64,000 bases of DNA from Methanospirillum lacunae (GCF_003173355.1 NZ_QGMY01000017.1:1-64000); one strand, 5' to 3'; positions 18,838 to 27,500 are shown, counted from the stretch's first letter. A program made the numbers and translations. The notes: generated by a model from the letters alone, not told the origin.

Positions 18838-19748
18838 TGGCTCCTGATACCAGCCAGAAGATCAGAAGAATAAAAACTGAACTTAATGCGAAGATTCTTG
18901 CTCATAACTACCAGGTCGCAGAGATTCAGGATGTTGCAGATGTTGTAGGAGACAGCCTGGAGCTTGCTCTGGCAGCAAAGAGGTCAGATGCAGACATACT
19001 GATTGTCTGTGGTGTCAGATTTATGGCTGAAACCGCGAAAATTCTCAATCCTGATAAAAGAGTATTTATCCCGGTTCAGGATGCCGGATGCCCTCTCGCC
19101 GATTTTCTGACACCTGAATTGATTTTAGAGTACAGGCAAAAGTATCCTGACGCTGCTGTTGTAGTGTATGTCAACAGTTCTGCCGCCTGTAAAGCAGCTG
19201 CAGATGTTGTTTGCACTTCAGGAAATGCTGTTTCAATTGTCCAATCATTGCCCCATTTAAGGATATTATTCGGCCCTGATGCAAACCTTGCCGGTTATGT
19301 TCAGGAACAAATTCCTCAAAAGGAGATCATCATCATGCCCACAGATGGACACTGTTATGTCCACCAGCAGTTCAGTCTTGAAGACATCAATAATGCTCGT
19401 AAAACCGGAGGGCTCATCCTTGCACATCCAGAATGTCCTAAACTGATCAGACATAAGGCAGATATTGTTGCATCAACTGGTAAAATGATCAAAATTATCG
19501 AGCAGAGTGACGAGCGGGTGTGGCACATTTTTACTGAAGAGGCAATGGTTGTCCGGCTTAGGTCACTTTTCCCTGATAAAAAAATAATCGGGGTCAAAGA
19601 TGCAGTATGCAAGGATATGAGAAAAACAACCATAGAGGATCTCATCAGGTGCATCACGAACCTCCAGAATGAGATGGAAATTAATAAAGACACATTTGTA
19701 TCTGCACGGAGATCACTTGACCGGATGCTGGACGCATCTGTATCATGA
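18834..19748 (+). CDS. nadA: Quinolinate synthase
   Basis: A 304-residue 4Fe-4S enzyme condensing iminoaspartate with dihydroxyacetone phosphate. Family phrases are ILAHNYQVAEIQDVADVVGDSLELA (19-43) and CGVRFMAETAKILNP. The three cluster cysteines are expected in DAGCPLADF, HPECPKLIRH and DAVCKDMRKTT, all present. MPTDGHCYVHQQFS is also conserved. It shares four bases with both neighbours, so the three nad genes are tightly coupled. Two adjacent ATGs (18834 and 18837) are possible starts. Confidence 0.95.
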   Translation: MMAPDTSQKIRRIKTELNAKILAHNYQVAEIQDVADVVGDSLELALAAKRSDADILIVCGVRFMAETAKILNPDKRVFIPVQDAGCPLADFLTPELILEYRQKYPDAAVVVYVNSSAACKAAADVVCTSGNAVSIVQSLPHLRILFGPDANLAGYVQEQIPQKEIIIMPTDGHCYVHQQFSLEDINNARKTGGLILAHPECPKLIRHKADIVASTGKMIKIIEQSDERVWHIFTEEAMVVRLRSLFPDKKIIGVKDAVCKDMRKTTIEDLIRCITNLQNEMEINKDTFVSARRSLDRMLDASVS

Positions 19749-20587
19749 AATATCCAGATATTCCTTTGAGTAAACTCCTTAGTTTCATTGAAGAGGATGC
19801 ACCATTCGGTGATATCACCTCGGAGTATGTTCTAGATAAACAGACCTGTCAGGCAGACATCATTGCTAAAGAGGATCTCATCCTGGCAGGTATTTCAGAG
19901 ATATCCCGCATCTTCGAACATTTTAGAGTGAATATATCTCCCGGATACAAGGATGGAGACAAGATTGATTCAGATACAATTGTTCTCTCTCTTCAGGGTG
20001 ATGCCCATGCAATCCTCTTGGTTGAACGGACAGCCCTGAATCTGATAGGAAGGATGAGTGGAATTGCATCAGAGACCAGACGAGTTCAGGACCGTGTTAA
20101 TTCCGTCAACCCTGATTGTCGGATAGCCGCAACACGTAAGACAGCACCAGGGCTCCGATTACTGGATAAGAAAGCAGCGATGATTGGTGGAGCAGATACC
20201 CACCGGTTCTCACTCTCAGATGCAGTTCTCATCAAAGACACACACCGGACCCTGATTACAATTGGAGAAGCAGTCAGACGAGCCAAAAATGCCAGTGCTT
20301 ACCATCTCATCGAAGTAGAGGCTGAATCTGCTGAAGAAGCCATGCAGGCGGCACGAGCAGGTGTAGATATTATTCTGCTTGACAATATGACACCAGACCA
20401 GATCACTGGTGTTATGGATCTTCTCATAATCAGTGGATTAAGAGATAAGGTCCTGATTGAACTATCAGGCGGAATCAATCCAGACACCATTGAAAAATAT
20501 GCGGCAGTCGGGGCGGATCGGATAAGCCTCGGAATGCTTACTCATACAGTCAGAAACGCAGATTTTTCCCTCGAGATACGGAAATAA
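19745..20587 (+). CDS. nadC: Nicotinate-nucleotide pyrophosphorylase (quinolinate phosphoribosyltransferase)
   Basis: A 280-residue enzyme giving nicotinate mononucleotide from quinolinate and PRPP. It shows EEDAPFGDITSEYVL (16-30), ERTALNLIGRMSGIAS, AATRKTAPGLRLLDKKAAMIGGADTHR (active-site arginines, lysine and histidine), EVEAESAEEAM, and IELSGGINPDTIEKYAAVGADRISLG at the C-terminal phosphate-binding end. Start ATG 19745 overlaps the nadA stop. Its 3' end overlaps the convergent gene at 20550-20942 by 38 bases. Confidence 0.96.
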   Translation: MKYPDIPLSKLLSFIEEDAPFGDITSEYVLDKQTCQADIIAKEDLILAGISEISRIFEHFRVNISPGYKDGDKIDSDTIVLSLQGDAHAILLVERTALNLIGRMSGIASETRRVQDRVNSVNPDCRIAATRKTAPGLRLLDKKAAMIGGADTHRFSLSDAVLIKDTHRTLITIGEAVRRAKNASAYHLIEVEAESAEEAMQAARAGVDIILLDNMTPDQITGVMDLLIISGLRDKVLIELSGGINPDTIEKYAAVGADRISLGMLTHTVRNADFSLEIRK

Positions 20588-20942
20588 TCGAAATATCTCC
20601 AGAATCCTTTACAAGGATCTCACGCTTTCCTTTCCATATCTGCACGATTCCGTAGACATGAATGAAGTCTCCTGAAGAAATATTAGCCATACCTGCAGCA
20701 GGAGATGGAATGAAGATAGATACATCCCCCATATCAAGAATCAGATTACCACCTGTTGCAGTAGCGGTGACCTTCTGTACAATTCCCTGATGTGATACAA
20801 GGGATCCTTCTGGAGACTCGGAAGTATAATTCTGGGCAAATGGTCCTTTTCCTACCCCGTCACCAATCCATGTAAAGAGAGCACAGGATATGAATACCAA
20901 AAAAAGAATCAGCAGAGCAGTCCGTTCCTGCCGTTCAATCAT
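20550..20942 (-). CDS. Membrane-anchored OB-fold-like protein, unknown function
   Basis: A 130-residue protein. One hydrophobic segment at residues 8-26 (signal anchor) is followed by an extracytoplasmic domain. The pattern HQGIVQKVTATATGGNLILDMGDVSIFIP...DFIHVYGIVQIWKGKREILVKD is typical of an OB-fold of the nucleic-acid-binding type. Short secreted OB proteins of this type are common in methanogens, without known function. The C-terminus overlaps nadC on the other strand. Confidence 0.6.
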   Translation of the reverse strand: MIERQERTALLILFLVFISCALFTWIGDGVGKGPFAQNYTSESPEGSLVSHQGIVQKVTATATGGNLILDMGDVSIFIPSPAAGMANISSGDFIHVYGIVQIWKGKREILVKDSGDISIISVSRGKNLRF

Positions 20943-21023
20943 TACCGAATGGTTGTAGCCCGTTCATCATAGGATTGTCGATACGTAAAGCCGGGGAAGT
21001 TTATACAGTATCATTACAGATGC

Positions 21024-21617
21024 TTGTACATGCACAATATCCGATATCGGAGAGTTCTAATAACCGGACTCTGCTTTTTTCTAATTCTGATGACCATGGC
21101 AACCGCATCAGAGCAACCGAAAGAGGTGAGCAAGGTGGTTCCCAATCCTGACGTCAATGCCACTCAACCAAGTGACCCAGGCCTTGCCTGGACAAAAATA
21201 CCAATGACAGATGCAGTTACAGGAGAGCAATTTTCCATTGATCAAATCGCAAAGATGGGAAAACCCGTCCTCATCCATACCTTTGCAGTCTGGTGTCCTA
21301 CATGCTCAATGCAACTTGGAGAGAGCGAACAAATGCTGACAACATCCCCAGATTCATTCACGATTGTGGGTATTGACATCGATCCAAATGAGAATCAGAA
21401 CATGGTAAAGAAACATATAGAGAAAGAGAAGTATGCCGGCCACTTTGCAGCAGCACCAAAAGAATTAACTCGAGGGATGGTAGGAACATTCGGAACCAGC
21501 TTTGCACTAGAACTCCCACAGACGGTTATCGTATGTAATAAGACTGTGAACCACTTGGGATCAGGGTTGTTTAGAGCACAGACATTGAAGAGTGCCCTTT
21601 CCCAGGTCTGTGCATAA
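21024..21617 (+). CDS. Secreted thioredoxin-like (TlpA/ResA-type) redox protein
   Basis: A 197-residue protein with a signal peptide (about residues 8-28) and a thioredoxin fold. The active site is W90-C-P-T-C94 in HTFAVWCPTCSMQ. Typical later segments are FTIVGIDIDPNENQ and ELPQTVIVCNKT with the cis-proline (LPQT). It acts outside the membrane on thiols. It lies two bases before a CcdA-like gene, which would carry reducing power across the membrane to it. Other Cys residues near the C-terminus (VIVCNK, QVCA) could form a second disulfide. Confidence 0.88.
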   Translation: MYMHNIRYRRVLITGLCFFLILMTMATASEQPKEVSKVVPNPDVNATQPSDPGLAWTKIPMTDAVTGEQFSIDQIAKMGKPVLIHTFAVWCPTCSMQLGESEQMLTTSPDSFTIVGIDIDPNENQNMVKKHIEKEKYAGHFAAAPKELTRGMVGTFGTSFALELPQTVIVCNKTVNHLGSGLFRAQTLKSALSQVCA

Positions 21618-21619
21618 CC

Positions 21620-22297
21620 ATGGATTTCAGCCCTGAAACCTGGATCCTTTCATTTCTCGCAGGTCTGTACACCCCTCTCGGCGCTATGTGTGTCCTCCCA
21701 CTTTATCCCGGATACCTGGCCTTCCTGGCAGGGAGAACAGCCCAGGGAAAAAGGGTATCAACACTTCTGCTCGGCCTGGCTGTCACAGCAGGAGTTATTG
21801 GTGCGATGCTTGCATTCGGAGTAGTGTTTGTATCCGTTCTACAGGCATCTACCAGCCTTGTAATAGGATATCTCGGCCCGGTCGTATACCTGATCCTGGC
21901 CATCATGAGCATTGGTATGATACTGGGTGTTGATATCGGTAGAATATTTCCAACAGTTCAGACACCAGAGGCAAAGACTCCATGGATAACAGCCTGCCTG
22001 TTTGGTGCATTCTTCGGCCTGGTTGCACTTCCATGCAACCCGGCATCAATTATCATGCTCTTTGCCCTTTCCACGACGACCGCTGATTTTATTGCGAATT
22101 TTATCAACTTTGTCATATTCGGGATAGGTATGGCGACACCACTTCTGGTTCTATCGGCTTTTTCAATGGATGCAAACAGGAAGGCGGTCTCATTCCTTGC
22201 AAAATACCATCTTATCATCAACCGGGGTGCAGGGGTTCTGATGCTGGCGGTGGCTTTATACTACCTGATTTTTGTATTCCTCAGTGAATACCTCTGA
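21620..22297 (+). CDS. CcdA/DsbD-like transmembrane thiol-disulfide carrier
   Basis: A 225-residue protein with six hydrophobic segments. The two membrane-embedded cysteines of the family are in GAMCVLPLYPGYLAFLAG (helix 1) and VALPCNPASIIMLFAL (helix 4). It would take electrons from a cytoplasmic thioredoxin and pass them to the secreted TlpA-like partner encoded two bases upstream. No cytochrome c biogenesis gene is nearby, so protein disulfide control at the cell surface is a more likely role here than heme attachment. Confidence 0.88.
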   Translation: MDFSPETWILSFLAGLYTPLGAMCVLPLYPGYLAFLAGRTAQGKRVSTLLLGLAVTAGVIGAMLAFGVVFVSVLQASTSLVIGYLGPVVYLILAIMSIGMILGVDIGRIFPTVQTPEAKTPWITACLFGAFFGLVALPCNPASIIMLFALSTTTADFIANFINFVIFGIGMATPLLVLSAFSMDANRKAVSFLAKYHLIINRGAGVLMLAVALYYLIFVFLSEYL

Positions 22298-22302
22298 TTT
22301 TT

Positions 22303-23973
22303 TTATCTTCTGTGTCGCCACAGATACAGGATCGCAAGCATGCCAACGATCATTCCGGCAAGCCCTATCTTTGCGATGTCGGGCCCGGACTCATGTGATA
22401 ATGGCTGCTTTTTATAAGCGTTCCAATCTTGTTCAAAAACAGAGGCAAAGTACCCGGCAACATTGGGATCCTCAATAATCAGACCTGCTTCCCTATTGAA
22501 AGAGGGAGAATTTTCATTCCAGTTGATACTTGAGATCAATATAGAATCATCAGCGATCATGCCCTTTGCATGAAGCTTAAGGAGGCCGGTCCCTGAAAGG
22601 TCTAAAAGTCTCGCTTCAATTGGAATATGTTCACGATTGGCGATGGCTGTGATTTCAGCTGCAATCTCATCATTATCATTCTCTTCTTCGATGTTGTAGT
22701 AATACGAATCAAGGAGAATTTTAACTTCAACGCCCCTCCGGGCAGCATCTATCGCAGATTTAAGATAGGGGTTTCTCTTTCCATGTGACCAGTGTTTGAT
22801 ATAGGCTTCTTCAATATACAACCGGGATCTGGTTTCATTGATGAGAGACACGATAAGATCACTGGTATCTGGAGCAAGAACGGGAGTTACAGAAGAGTCG
22901 TTGAAATGAAGAGGTGCAAATACAGGTTTGTATGCCTCTGCAAAATATTCGGGAATTTCCGATCTGTTTCCCTGAATATCTGTGACGCCAGGTCCGTTTA
23001 GATCTGAGTAAAACACCTTTGAAAAGTAGGAACACAGATCAGGAGATGAGACCAGAACACCCCACCCCCGGTTTCCGGCAAAACCTGCCTTCTGAAAAGA
23101 ATGTTCTTTGAAATTTTCGGTTGTGAGAAGGAGATCTTTTCCATCAATAACCAGGTATTTTGCATGATCATACCGGAATGGAGCGTGATCTTCACCTGTC
23201 CCTGCCATAACCCGGACATTAATCCCGACTGAACATAACATAGCGATGACAGTCTGCTCTTCAGAACTTATCCCACCAACGGGTCCCCCCTCAAGAAGCA
23301 CAGTCACTTTCACACCACGAGAAAATGCCTGACAGAGTAAACCAGCCATCTCAGGGTCTGTAAACTCATACACATTGACCAGAATTTCGCGACGGGCAGA
23401 CGATACTGCCTGTTCAAAAACCGCACGTCCGCAATCTGGAGAAACAAAGGCTGTACCAGTAACATTGGAAAAGGTTACAGGCATAAACCGGCTGGCACCG
23501 GATATAAAAACACGTTTGTCCCATATGCCATCAGGACCAAGGACATGGACCTGCCCTTTACGTGGCTTGAATGTTCCTGGCCACGAAAGATTCTGAATAA
23601 GTATACCATGCTCCTTCAGCATGAGCTCATCTTTCTGGTTTGCCATCTGGAATTTTCCAGTAACCACAGGCTCTGGAACATCTGGGCTCATTCCAATCAG
23701 TTCATAATCCGGGTATCTGCCATTGACCTTGTAAAATGCTTCTCCATCACGGGCTATTGTTATTGAACCAGATGATACCGCACCTGCAGGAAAGGTAATC
23801 TGCCCTTCTCCATCAGTTACCTCAAGAGAACTGAGAGGTCCGTCTCCACTGATCACCAGGTATTCATCGGCATCGCCATCCAGATAGGTATCAGAGTATA
23901 CTTCAGTTATCTGAAATGCAGCAGTTGTGGTTACACAGATAAACACTACCAGGACCAGCGTGATGAGACGCAT
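22303..23973 (-). CDS. Secreted, membrane-anchored phospholipase D-like protein
   Basis: A 556-residue protein. The frame opens at 24039, but ATG 23973 begins a standard signal peptide (MRLITLVLVVFICVTTTAA) and avoids overlap with the divergent kinase gene. Residues about 20-130 resemble a lamin-tail-like beta domain (FQITEVYSDTYLDGDADEY). Two HKD motifs follow: HAKYLVIDGKDLLLTTENF and LHAKGMIADDSILISSINW, as in the PLD superfamily of phosphodiesterases and nucleases. A final hydrophobic helix (IGLAGMIVGMLAILYLW) with basic tail RHRR anchors it with the catalytic part outside. Substrate (lipid or DNA) is unknown. Confidence 0.8.
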   Translation of the reverse strand: MRLITLVLVVFICVTTTAAFQITEVYSDTYLDGDADEYLVISGDGPLSSLEVTDGEGQITFPAGAVSSGSITIARDGEAFYKVNGRYPDYELIGMSPDVPEPVVTGKFQMANQKDELMLKEHGILIQNLSWPGTFKPRKGQVHVLGPDGIWDKRVFISGASRFMPVTFSNVTGTAFVSPDCGRAVFEQAVSSARREILVNVYEFTDPEMAGLLCQAFSRGVKVTVLLEGGPVGGISSEEQTVIAMLCSVGINVRVMAGTGEDHAPFRYDHAKYLVIDGKDLLLTTENFKEHSFQKAGFAGNRGWGVLVSSPDLCSYFSKVFYSDLNGPGVTDIQGNRSEIPEYFAEAYKPVFAPLHFNDSSVTPVLAPDTSDLIVSLINETRSRLYIEEAYIKHWSHGKRNPYLKSAIDAARRGVEVKILLDSYYYNIEEENDNDEIAAEITAIANREHIPIEARLLDLSGTGLLKLHAKGMIADDSILISSINWNENSPSFNREAGLIIEDPNVAGYFASVFEQDWNAYKKQPLSHESGPDIAKIGLAGMIVGMLAILYLWRHRR

Positions 23974-24026
23974 AGTGCAGAATATACAGGCAGCCATAAA
24001 TGAATCTGCTGAAATAAACTTCTCAC

Positions 24027-24617
24027 ATGGTAAAGCCACTGGTGATCAAAGTTGGAGGCAGTCTATTGCCCCATGCCAGGCAGATCATCAGGACTGTTCT
24101 CAAATGCAACAGGGCTATCCTGATACTTCCGGGAGGTGGAATCTTCGCTGATGCAGTGCGGGAGACTGGCTCGGATGGAACGGTTGCACATTGGATGGCA
24201 ATCGCAGGTATGGAACAATATGGGTGGTACTTATCTGGATTTGGCGTTGAAACAACAAGATACCCAGAGTTTACAGATAAACCACGCGTGATGCTTCCGT
24301 ACCAGTACCTCATAGAGAAAGATCCGTTGCCCCATACCTGGGAGATCACCTCTGATACCATCAGCGCCTGGCTGGCTGATTATCTGGAAGCAGACCTTCT
24401 TATCCTGAAATCAATAGATCAGGTACGCGCAGATGGAGTCCCAATCGAAGTAATAAAAGCACAAATTAACACTTCTGACCTTGATCCCTTGTTCATCCCA
24501 TTTATTTTGAGTCATCCGGTAAATGGCGGAGTTATCAACGGGACTTTCCCTGAGAGAATTACTCTAGCCATGAAGGGAGAGAAGGTTGTTGGAACCGGTT
24601 TTGGCACCATAGTTTAA
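24027..24617 (+). CDS. mfnE: Amino-acid-kinase family protein, probable MfnE (methanofuran biosynthesis kinase)
   Basis: A 196-residue kinase. N-terminal VIKVGGSLLP (6-15) and ILILPGGGIFADAVRE are the nucleotide-binding glycine motifs of the amino acid kinase superfamily. WEITSDTISAWLADYLEADLLILKSIDQV matches the conserved D/S motif and the ADP-binding segment. The short length and these phrases fit the archaeal family that phosphorylates the aminomethylfuran alcohol in methanofuran synthesis; a different small-molecule kinase is possible. Divergent from the PLD gene; the zinc-ribbon and aEF1B genes follow. Confidence 0.7.
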   Translation: MVKPLVIKVGGSLLPHARQIIRTVLKCNRAILILPGGGIFADAVRETGSDGTVAHWMAIAGMEQYGWYLSGFGVETTRYPEFTDKPRVMLPYQYLIEKDPLPHTWEITSDTISAWLADYLEADLLILKSIDQVRADGVPIEVIKAQINTSDLDPLFIPFILSHPVNGGVINGTFPERITLAMKGEKVVGTGFGTIV

Positions 24618-24663
24618 GAGGATCAAGAAAGAATAAATTAAGCACCTTTGGAGACATCCGAAT

Positions 24664-24825
24664 ATGAGTCAAGAGAAATGTACCTCATGCAACGGCCCAA
24701 TGGCAGAGCAGGGATCAACCGAATTCGGTTGCCCAGCCTGTGGTGTCCGTATCAGCCGCTGTTACCGCTGCCGGGAACAGAGTGTCGAGTTCGTCTGCCC
24801 GACATGTGGGTTCCGGGGGCCTTAA
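24664..24825 (+). CDS. Small zinc-ribbon protein (HVO_2753-like)
   Basis: A 53-residue protein made almost entirely of four C-x2-C knuckles: KCTSCNG (C6, C9), GCPACG (C23, C26), RCYRCR (C33, C36) and VCPTCG (C45, C48). That arrangement binds two zinc ions. The family of very small archaeal double zinc ribbons is commonly encoded just upstream of aEF1B, as here (3-base gap to the next ATG). Function is unknown but translation-linked context is consistent. Confidence 0.85.
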   Translation: MSQEKCTSCNGPMAEQGSTEFGCPACGVRISRCYRCREQSVEFVCPTCGFRGP

Positions 24826-24828
24826 GGC

Positions 24829-25086
24829 ATGGGTGATGTGGCACTGATCATCAAGGCAATGCCGGAATCTCCTGAAGTAAACCGTGAAGATATCAAGAAA
24901 GAGATTCGTGCAAAGCTTCCACGTGTTCAGGACATTCAGGAAGAACCTATCGGGTTCGGACTTGTTGCACTCAAGGTTGTCGTTGTTGTTCCGGACGCAG
25001 AAGGACAAACCGATGCAGCAGAGGCCACACTGAATAGCATTCCCGGAATAGAGCGGGCCGAGATCATCGGATCGACGCTTGTCTAA
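24829..25086 (+). CDS. ef1b: Translation elongation factor 1-beta (aEF1B)
   Basis: An 85-residue guanine nucleotide exchange factor for EF-1alpha. The ferredoxin-like fold is shown by VALIIKAMPESPEVNREDI at the N-terminus, IQEEPIGFGLVALKVVVVVPD in the middle, and NSIPGIERAEIIGSTLV at the end. Full length for the archaeal family. It follows the zinc-ribbon gene and converges on malate dehydrogenase; a T-rich run at 25097-25106 may terminate it. Confidence 0.95.
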   Translation: MGDVALIIKAMPESPEVNREDIKKEIRAKLPRVQDIQEEPIGFGLVALKVVVVVPDAEGQTDAAEATLNSIPGIERAEIIGSTLV

Positions 25087-25113
25087 CTAAAAAAAACTCT
25101 TTTTTCAGATTAA

Positions 25114-26073
25114 CTACTCTGAATCTGATTGCTCAAGATTCTTGAGAATCTGATTAGTTAACCCACGAATCCGCTCAACAGAACGTTGAAATGCATGCAC
25201 CTCTAGTGGGTCAAGTCTGATTGATACCGGAAATACCCCATCTTTGTTTATTCGGGCCGGAACACCGATACAGACATCACCAATGTTATGCACTTCACTC
25301 TTAACATAGGCAGATAACGTCAGAATCCGGTTTTCGTTTCCAAGCAGGGTCTTAATGATCGTAGCGATTGCATCGCCCGGCCCCCAGACAGTAGCACCCT
25401 TACTAGCAATGATCTGCTGACCTGATGAGCGGACCTTCCCCATGATATCATCAATGGGCAAGTTACCAAACGAAGGCAGATTGGATATCTGAATACCACC
25501 GATCGTAGTTGCTGACCAGAGAGGTACCATACTCTCTCCATGCTCGCCAATGATGCGGGTATGCACTTCACTGACGTGAACCTGGAAGAACGAAGCTATC
25601 AATGATTTCAGGCGCATCGAATCGAGGTGTGTACCAAGACCAAATACCTGGTGAGGTTTTTTCCCGGAATACCGAAGTGCAACAGACGTCATGATATCAA
25701 CCGGATTGGTAACCATCATAATCATCGACTCCGGGGCGAACATCTGAACCTGCTTCGAGAGATCTGCTACAATTTTTGCATTCTCATGCGCGAGATCAAG
25801 ACGATCCTGATTAGGTTTGCGTGCTACCCCTGCCGTAATGATAACCACGTCAGACCCTTTCATATCTGCAAGATCACAGCTCCACCGTACAACGCTTGCT
25901 GTACCCGTAGCAGCAAATGAATCAATGAGGTCACGGGTAATTCCATCAAGGAGAGACTGCGATCCATCCCGGCCGTACAACTGGATCTCCCGTATGTACG
26001 GTATCCGTGATATCGAGAGGGCCGCATACTGACCAACCCGTCCGGTAGCACCAATGATCGTGACTTTTGTCAT
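25114..26073 (-). CDS. mdh: Malate dehydrogenase (LDH/MDH family)
   Basis: A 319-residue NAD(P)-dependent dehydrogenase. The Rossmann motif IIGATGRVGQYAALS is at 6-20, in the archaeal GATGRVG form. DVVIITAGVARKPNQDRLDL covers the mobile substrate loop. MVTNPVDIMTSVAL is conserved, and the catalytic histidine is in IIGEHGESMVPLWS. The loop residue pattern and archaeal context favour malate (oxaloacetate) over lactate. In methanogens it serves the partial reductive branch of the TCA pathway. SRP RNA lies immediately downstream of its start, on the same strand and upstream in transcription. Confidence 0.9.
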   Translation of the reverse strand: MTKVTIIGATGRVGQYAALSISRIPYIREIQLYGRDGSQSLLDGITRDLIDSFAATGTASVVRWSCDLADMKGSDVVIITAGVARKPNQDRLDLAHENAKIVADLSKQVQMFAPESMIMMVTNPVDIMTSVALRYSGKKPHQVFGLGTHLDSMRLKSLIASFFQVHVSEVHTRIIGEHGESMVPLWSATTIGGIQISNLPSFGNLPIDDIMGKVRSSGQQIIASKGATVWGPGDAIATIIKTLLGNENRILTLSAYVKSEVHNIGDVCIGVPARINKDGVFPVSIRLDPLEVHAFQRSVERIRGLTNQILKNLEQSDSE

Positions 26074-26094
26074 GAGAATCAGCGTATAAAAATA

Positions 26095-26402
26095 GGGACA
26101 CGTTCTCGGTCGACAGACCGTTGCAACCCTGGTCTCAAGCCTTCTCCTCCGCCCCGCAACCCCATGGGCGCCGAACGTTCACGGTAAGTCTGCTCCCTTC
26201 CGGGCCTGGACCGATCCCCGCGACAACAGGTCGTTCCTTCCTCCGAAGGTTGGATTGCTGGCCATCGACCTCACAGGACAGGGTTTCTTCGTTGAAAGCA
26301 TGGAGAATTCGGGCAGTACGTGTAAGCCTTCCTCGAACTTCGCCCCCTGCGTACCGGCGGTTTCAGGTTACAGGTGACGTCGATCCACCCGGGCTAGTCC
26401 CC
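26095..26402 (-). ncRNA. Signal recognition particle RNA (7S RNA)
   Basis: About 308 bases. The helix 8 signature reads CCAGGCCCGGAAGGGAGCAG on the minus strand (near 26191-26215). The Alu-domain motif TGTAACCTGAAACCG is near the 5' end (around 26357-26377). The ends pair: GGGAC at the 5' end with GUCCC at 26095-26099, forming helix 1 and fixing the boundaries. A U-rich run (TATTTTTAT) follows the 3' end. It scaffolds SRP19 and SRP54 for membrane protein targeting. Confidence 0.93.
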
Positions 26403-26418
26403 ATTATTATGCGAAGAC

Positions 26419-27453
26419 TCATGGAATAAAAACTTCCCCACCCACATCATTTTCCCAACCCTGCAAAAATGAATGATTTTGTCTAAACTTCTTTTTATTA
26501 AAAGGATCAAAAACAGTCAAAACATCATGATCATGGATTAAAGGAGAAAGTAACTCCATTCTCCCTTGAAATACCTCCACTTTTTTCTCTGCCCCAAATC
26601 CTTCAGCAACAGGGAGGGGGCCGTCAAGGAGCTTTTCGCGCGATAGATGGGGAAAATCCATTGCAAATTCGCATTCATCAAGACCCAGTGATTCTTTGTT
26701 GACAAGGAGATTGAACCCGGAAAAGTAAGCTGCCGCATACCAGGGATCGTTTAGTACAATATGGTGAACACCAAGGACTCCGCCGGTAATTCCCAATGTT
26801 CCCACCCCAGAACATGCGTCAACAAAGAGAGACGGGTGGACCCTTCGAATCGCAGTTTCCACAGAACGTATCTTTGGGTCAACGCCATGTGGAAACTCAA
26901 TATGACTTGCTCCCTGTTTTTTGTAAGCCACTACAGGACCATGACTGGTTGGAAACAGATCTGCCCGGACATCACAGCCACAGAGAAGACGATGTTCAGA
27001 ACATACATGTGATTCCGTATCAGCACAATCTCCGACCCCGGGAGGATCTTTTCCTTCTTTAAGAATGGCAGATATTTGAGGAATTTCATGATATGCACGA
27101 TGCGCGGAGTCATCATCAAAAACAGAAGAGATCAGAATGAGAGAACGAGTGGGAAGAAACGGGGGGGAACGTAGAAAAATGCCGGGATCAATCAGGGGAA
27201 TCCCCACAGCAGAGAGGGCTTCATCTCCTGAAAAAAGCCCGGCATCAACCAGAAGAAAGTAGAGCCTGGCATACACATCATCGATAAAAGCCCTGCCACA
27301 ATGACAGGGCGGAGGAGGTGAATCTTCTGGCGGACCGGTTTTATCTCTGACAGCCCTGCAACAATCAGAACATGGAGAAAAAATTTCGTGCCGCCTGCTG
27401 ATTAGGTCCTGCGCATAACAGATATGATCCTGACCACAGACGGGACAATTCAT
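26419..27453 (-). CDS. Putative SAM-dependent methyltransferase with N-terminal zinc ribbons
   Basis: A 344-residue protein. The N-terminus is cysteine-rich (MNCPVCGQDH, CSDCCRAV, CHCGRAF) and probably binds zinc. Further Cys/His residues (GVGDCADTESHVCSEH, LLCGCDVRADLF) lie near residue 140. The C-terminal half has a Rossmann-like motif I, LFVDACSGVGTLGI (about 213-226), and VLNDPWY after it, resembling class I methyltransferases that act on RNA or cofactors. DVLTVFDPFNKKKF could be motif IV. I cannot name the family. It lies between the CAU tRNA and SRP RNA on the same strand and carries the SRP promoter in its 3' end. Confidence 0.6.
   Translation of the reverse strand: MNCPVCGQDHICYAQDLISRRHEIFSPCSDCCRAVRDKTGPPEDSPPPPCHCGRAFIDDVYARLYFLLVDAGLFSGDEALSAVGIPLIDPGIFLRSPPFLPTRSLILISSVFDDDSAHRAYHEIPQISAILKEGKDPPGVGDCADTESHVCSEHRLLCGCDVRADLFPTSHGPVVAYKKQGASHIEFPHGVDPKIRSVETAIRRVHPSLFVDACSGVGTLGITGGVLGVHHIVLNDPWYAAAYFSGFNLLVNKESLGLDECEFAMDFPHLSREKLLDGPLPVAEGFGAEKKVEVFQGRMELLSPLIHDHDVLTVFDPFNKKKFRQNHSFLQGWENDVGGEVFIP
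26424..26432 (-). promoter_or_regulatory. TATA box of SRP RNA inside the preceding coding region
   Basis: TTTTTATT on the minus strand is centred about 26 bases before the 5' end of the SRP RNA. It lies within the last codons (Val-Phe-Ile) of the gene ending at 26419. Position fits an archaeal promoter well. Confidence 0.55.
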
Positions 27454-27500
27454 TCAGATAGTAACACTACGAGATCATCGAATAAAAAATAACCGGATGA

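Noticed and set aside
24730-24825. Longer frames overlapping the zinc-ribbon gene (24648-24836 plus, 24715-25008 minus)
   Set aside because: The 53-codon frame has four C-x2-C knuckles and the conserved aEF1B neighbour; the longer frames have no such features.
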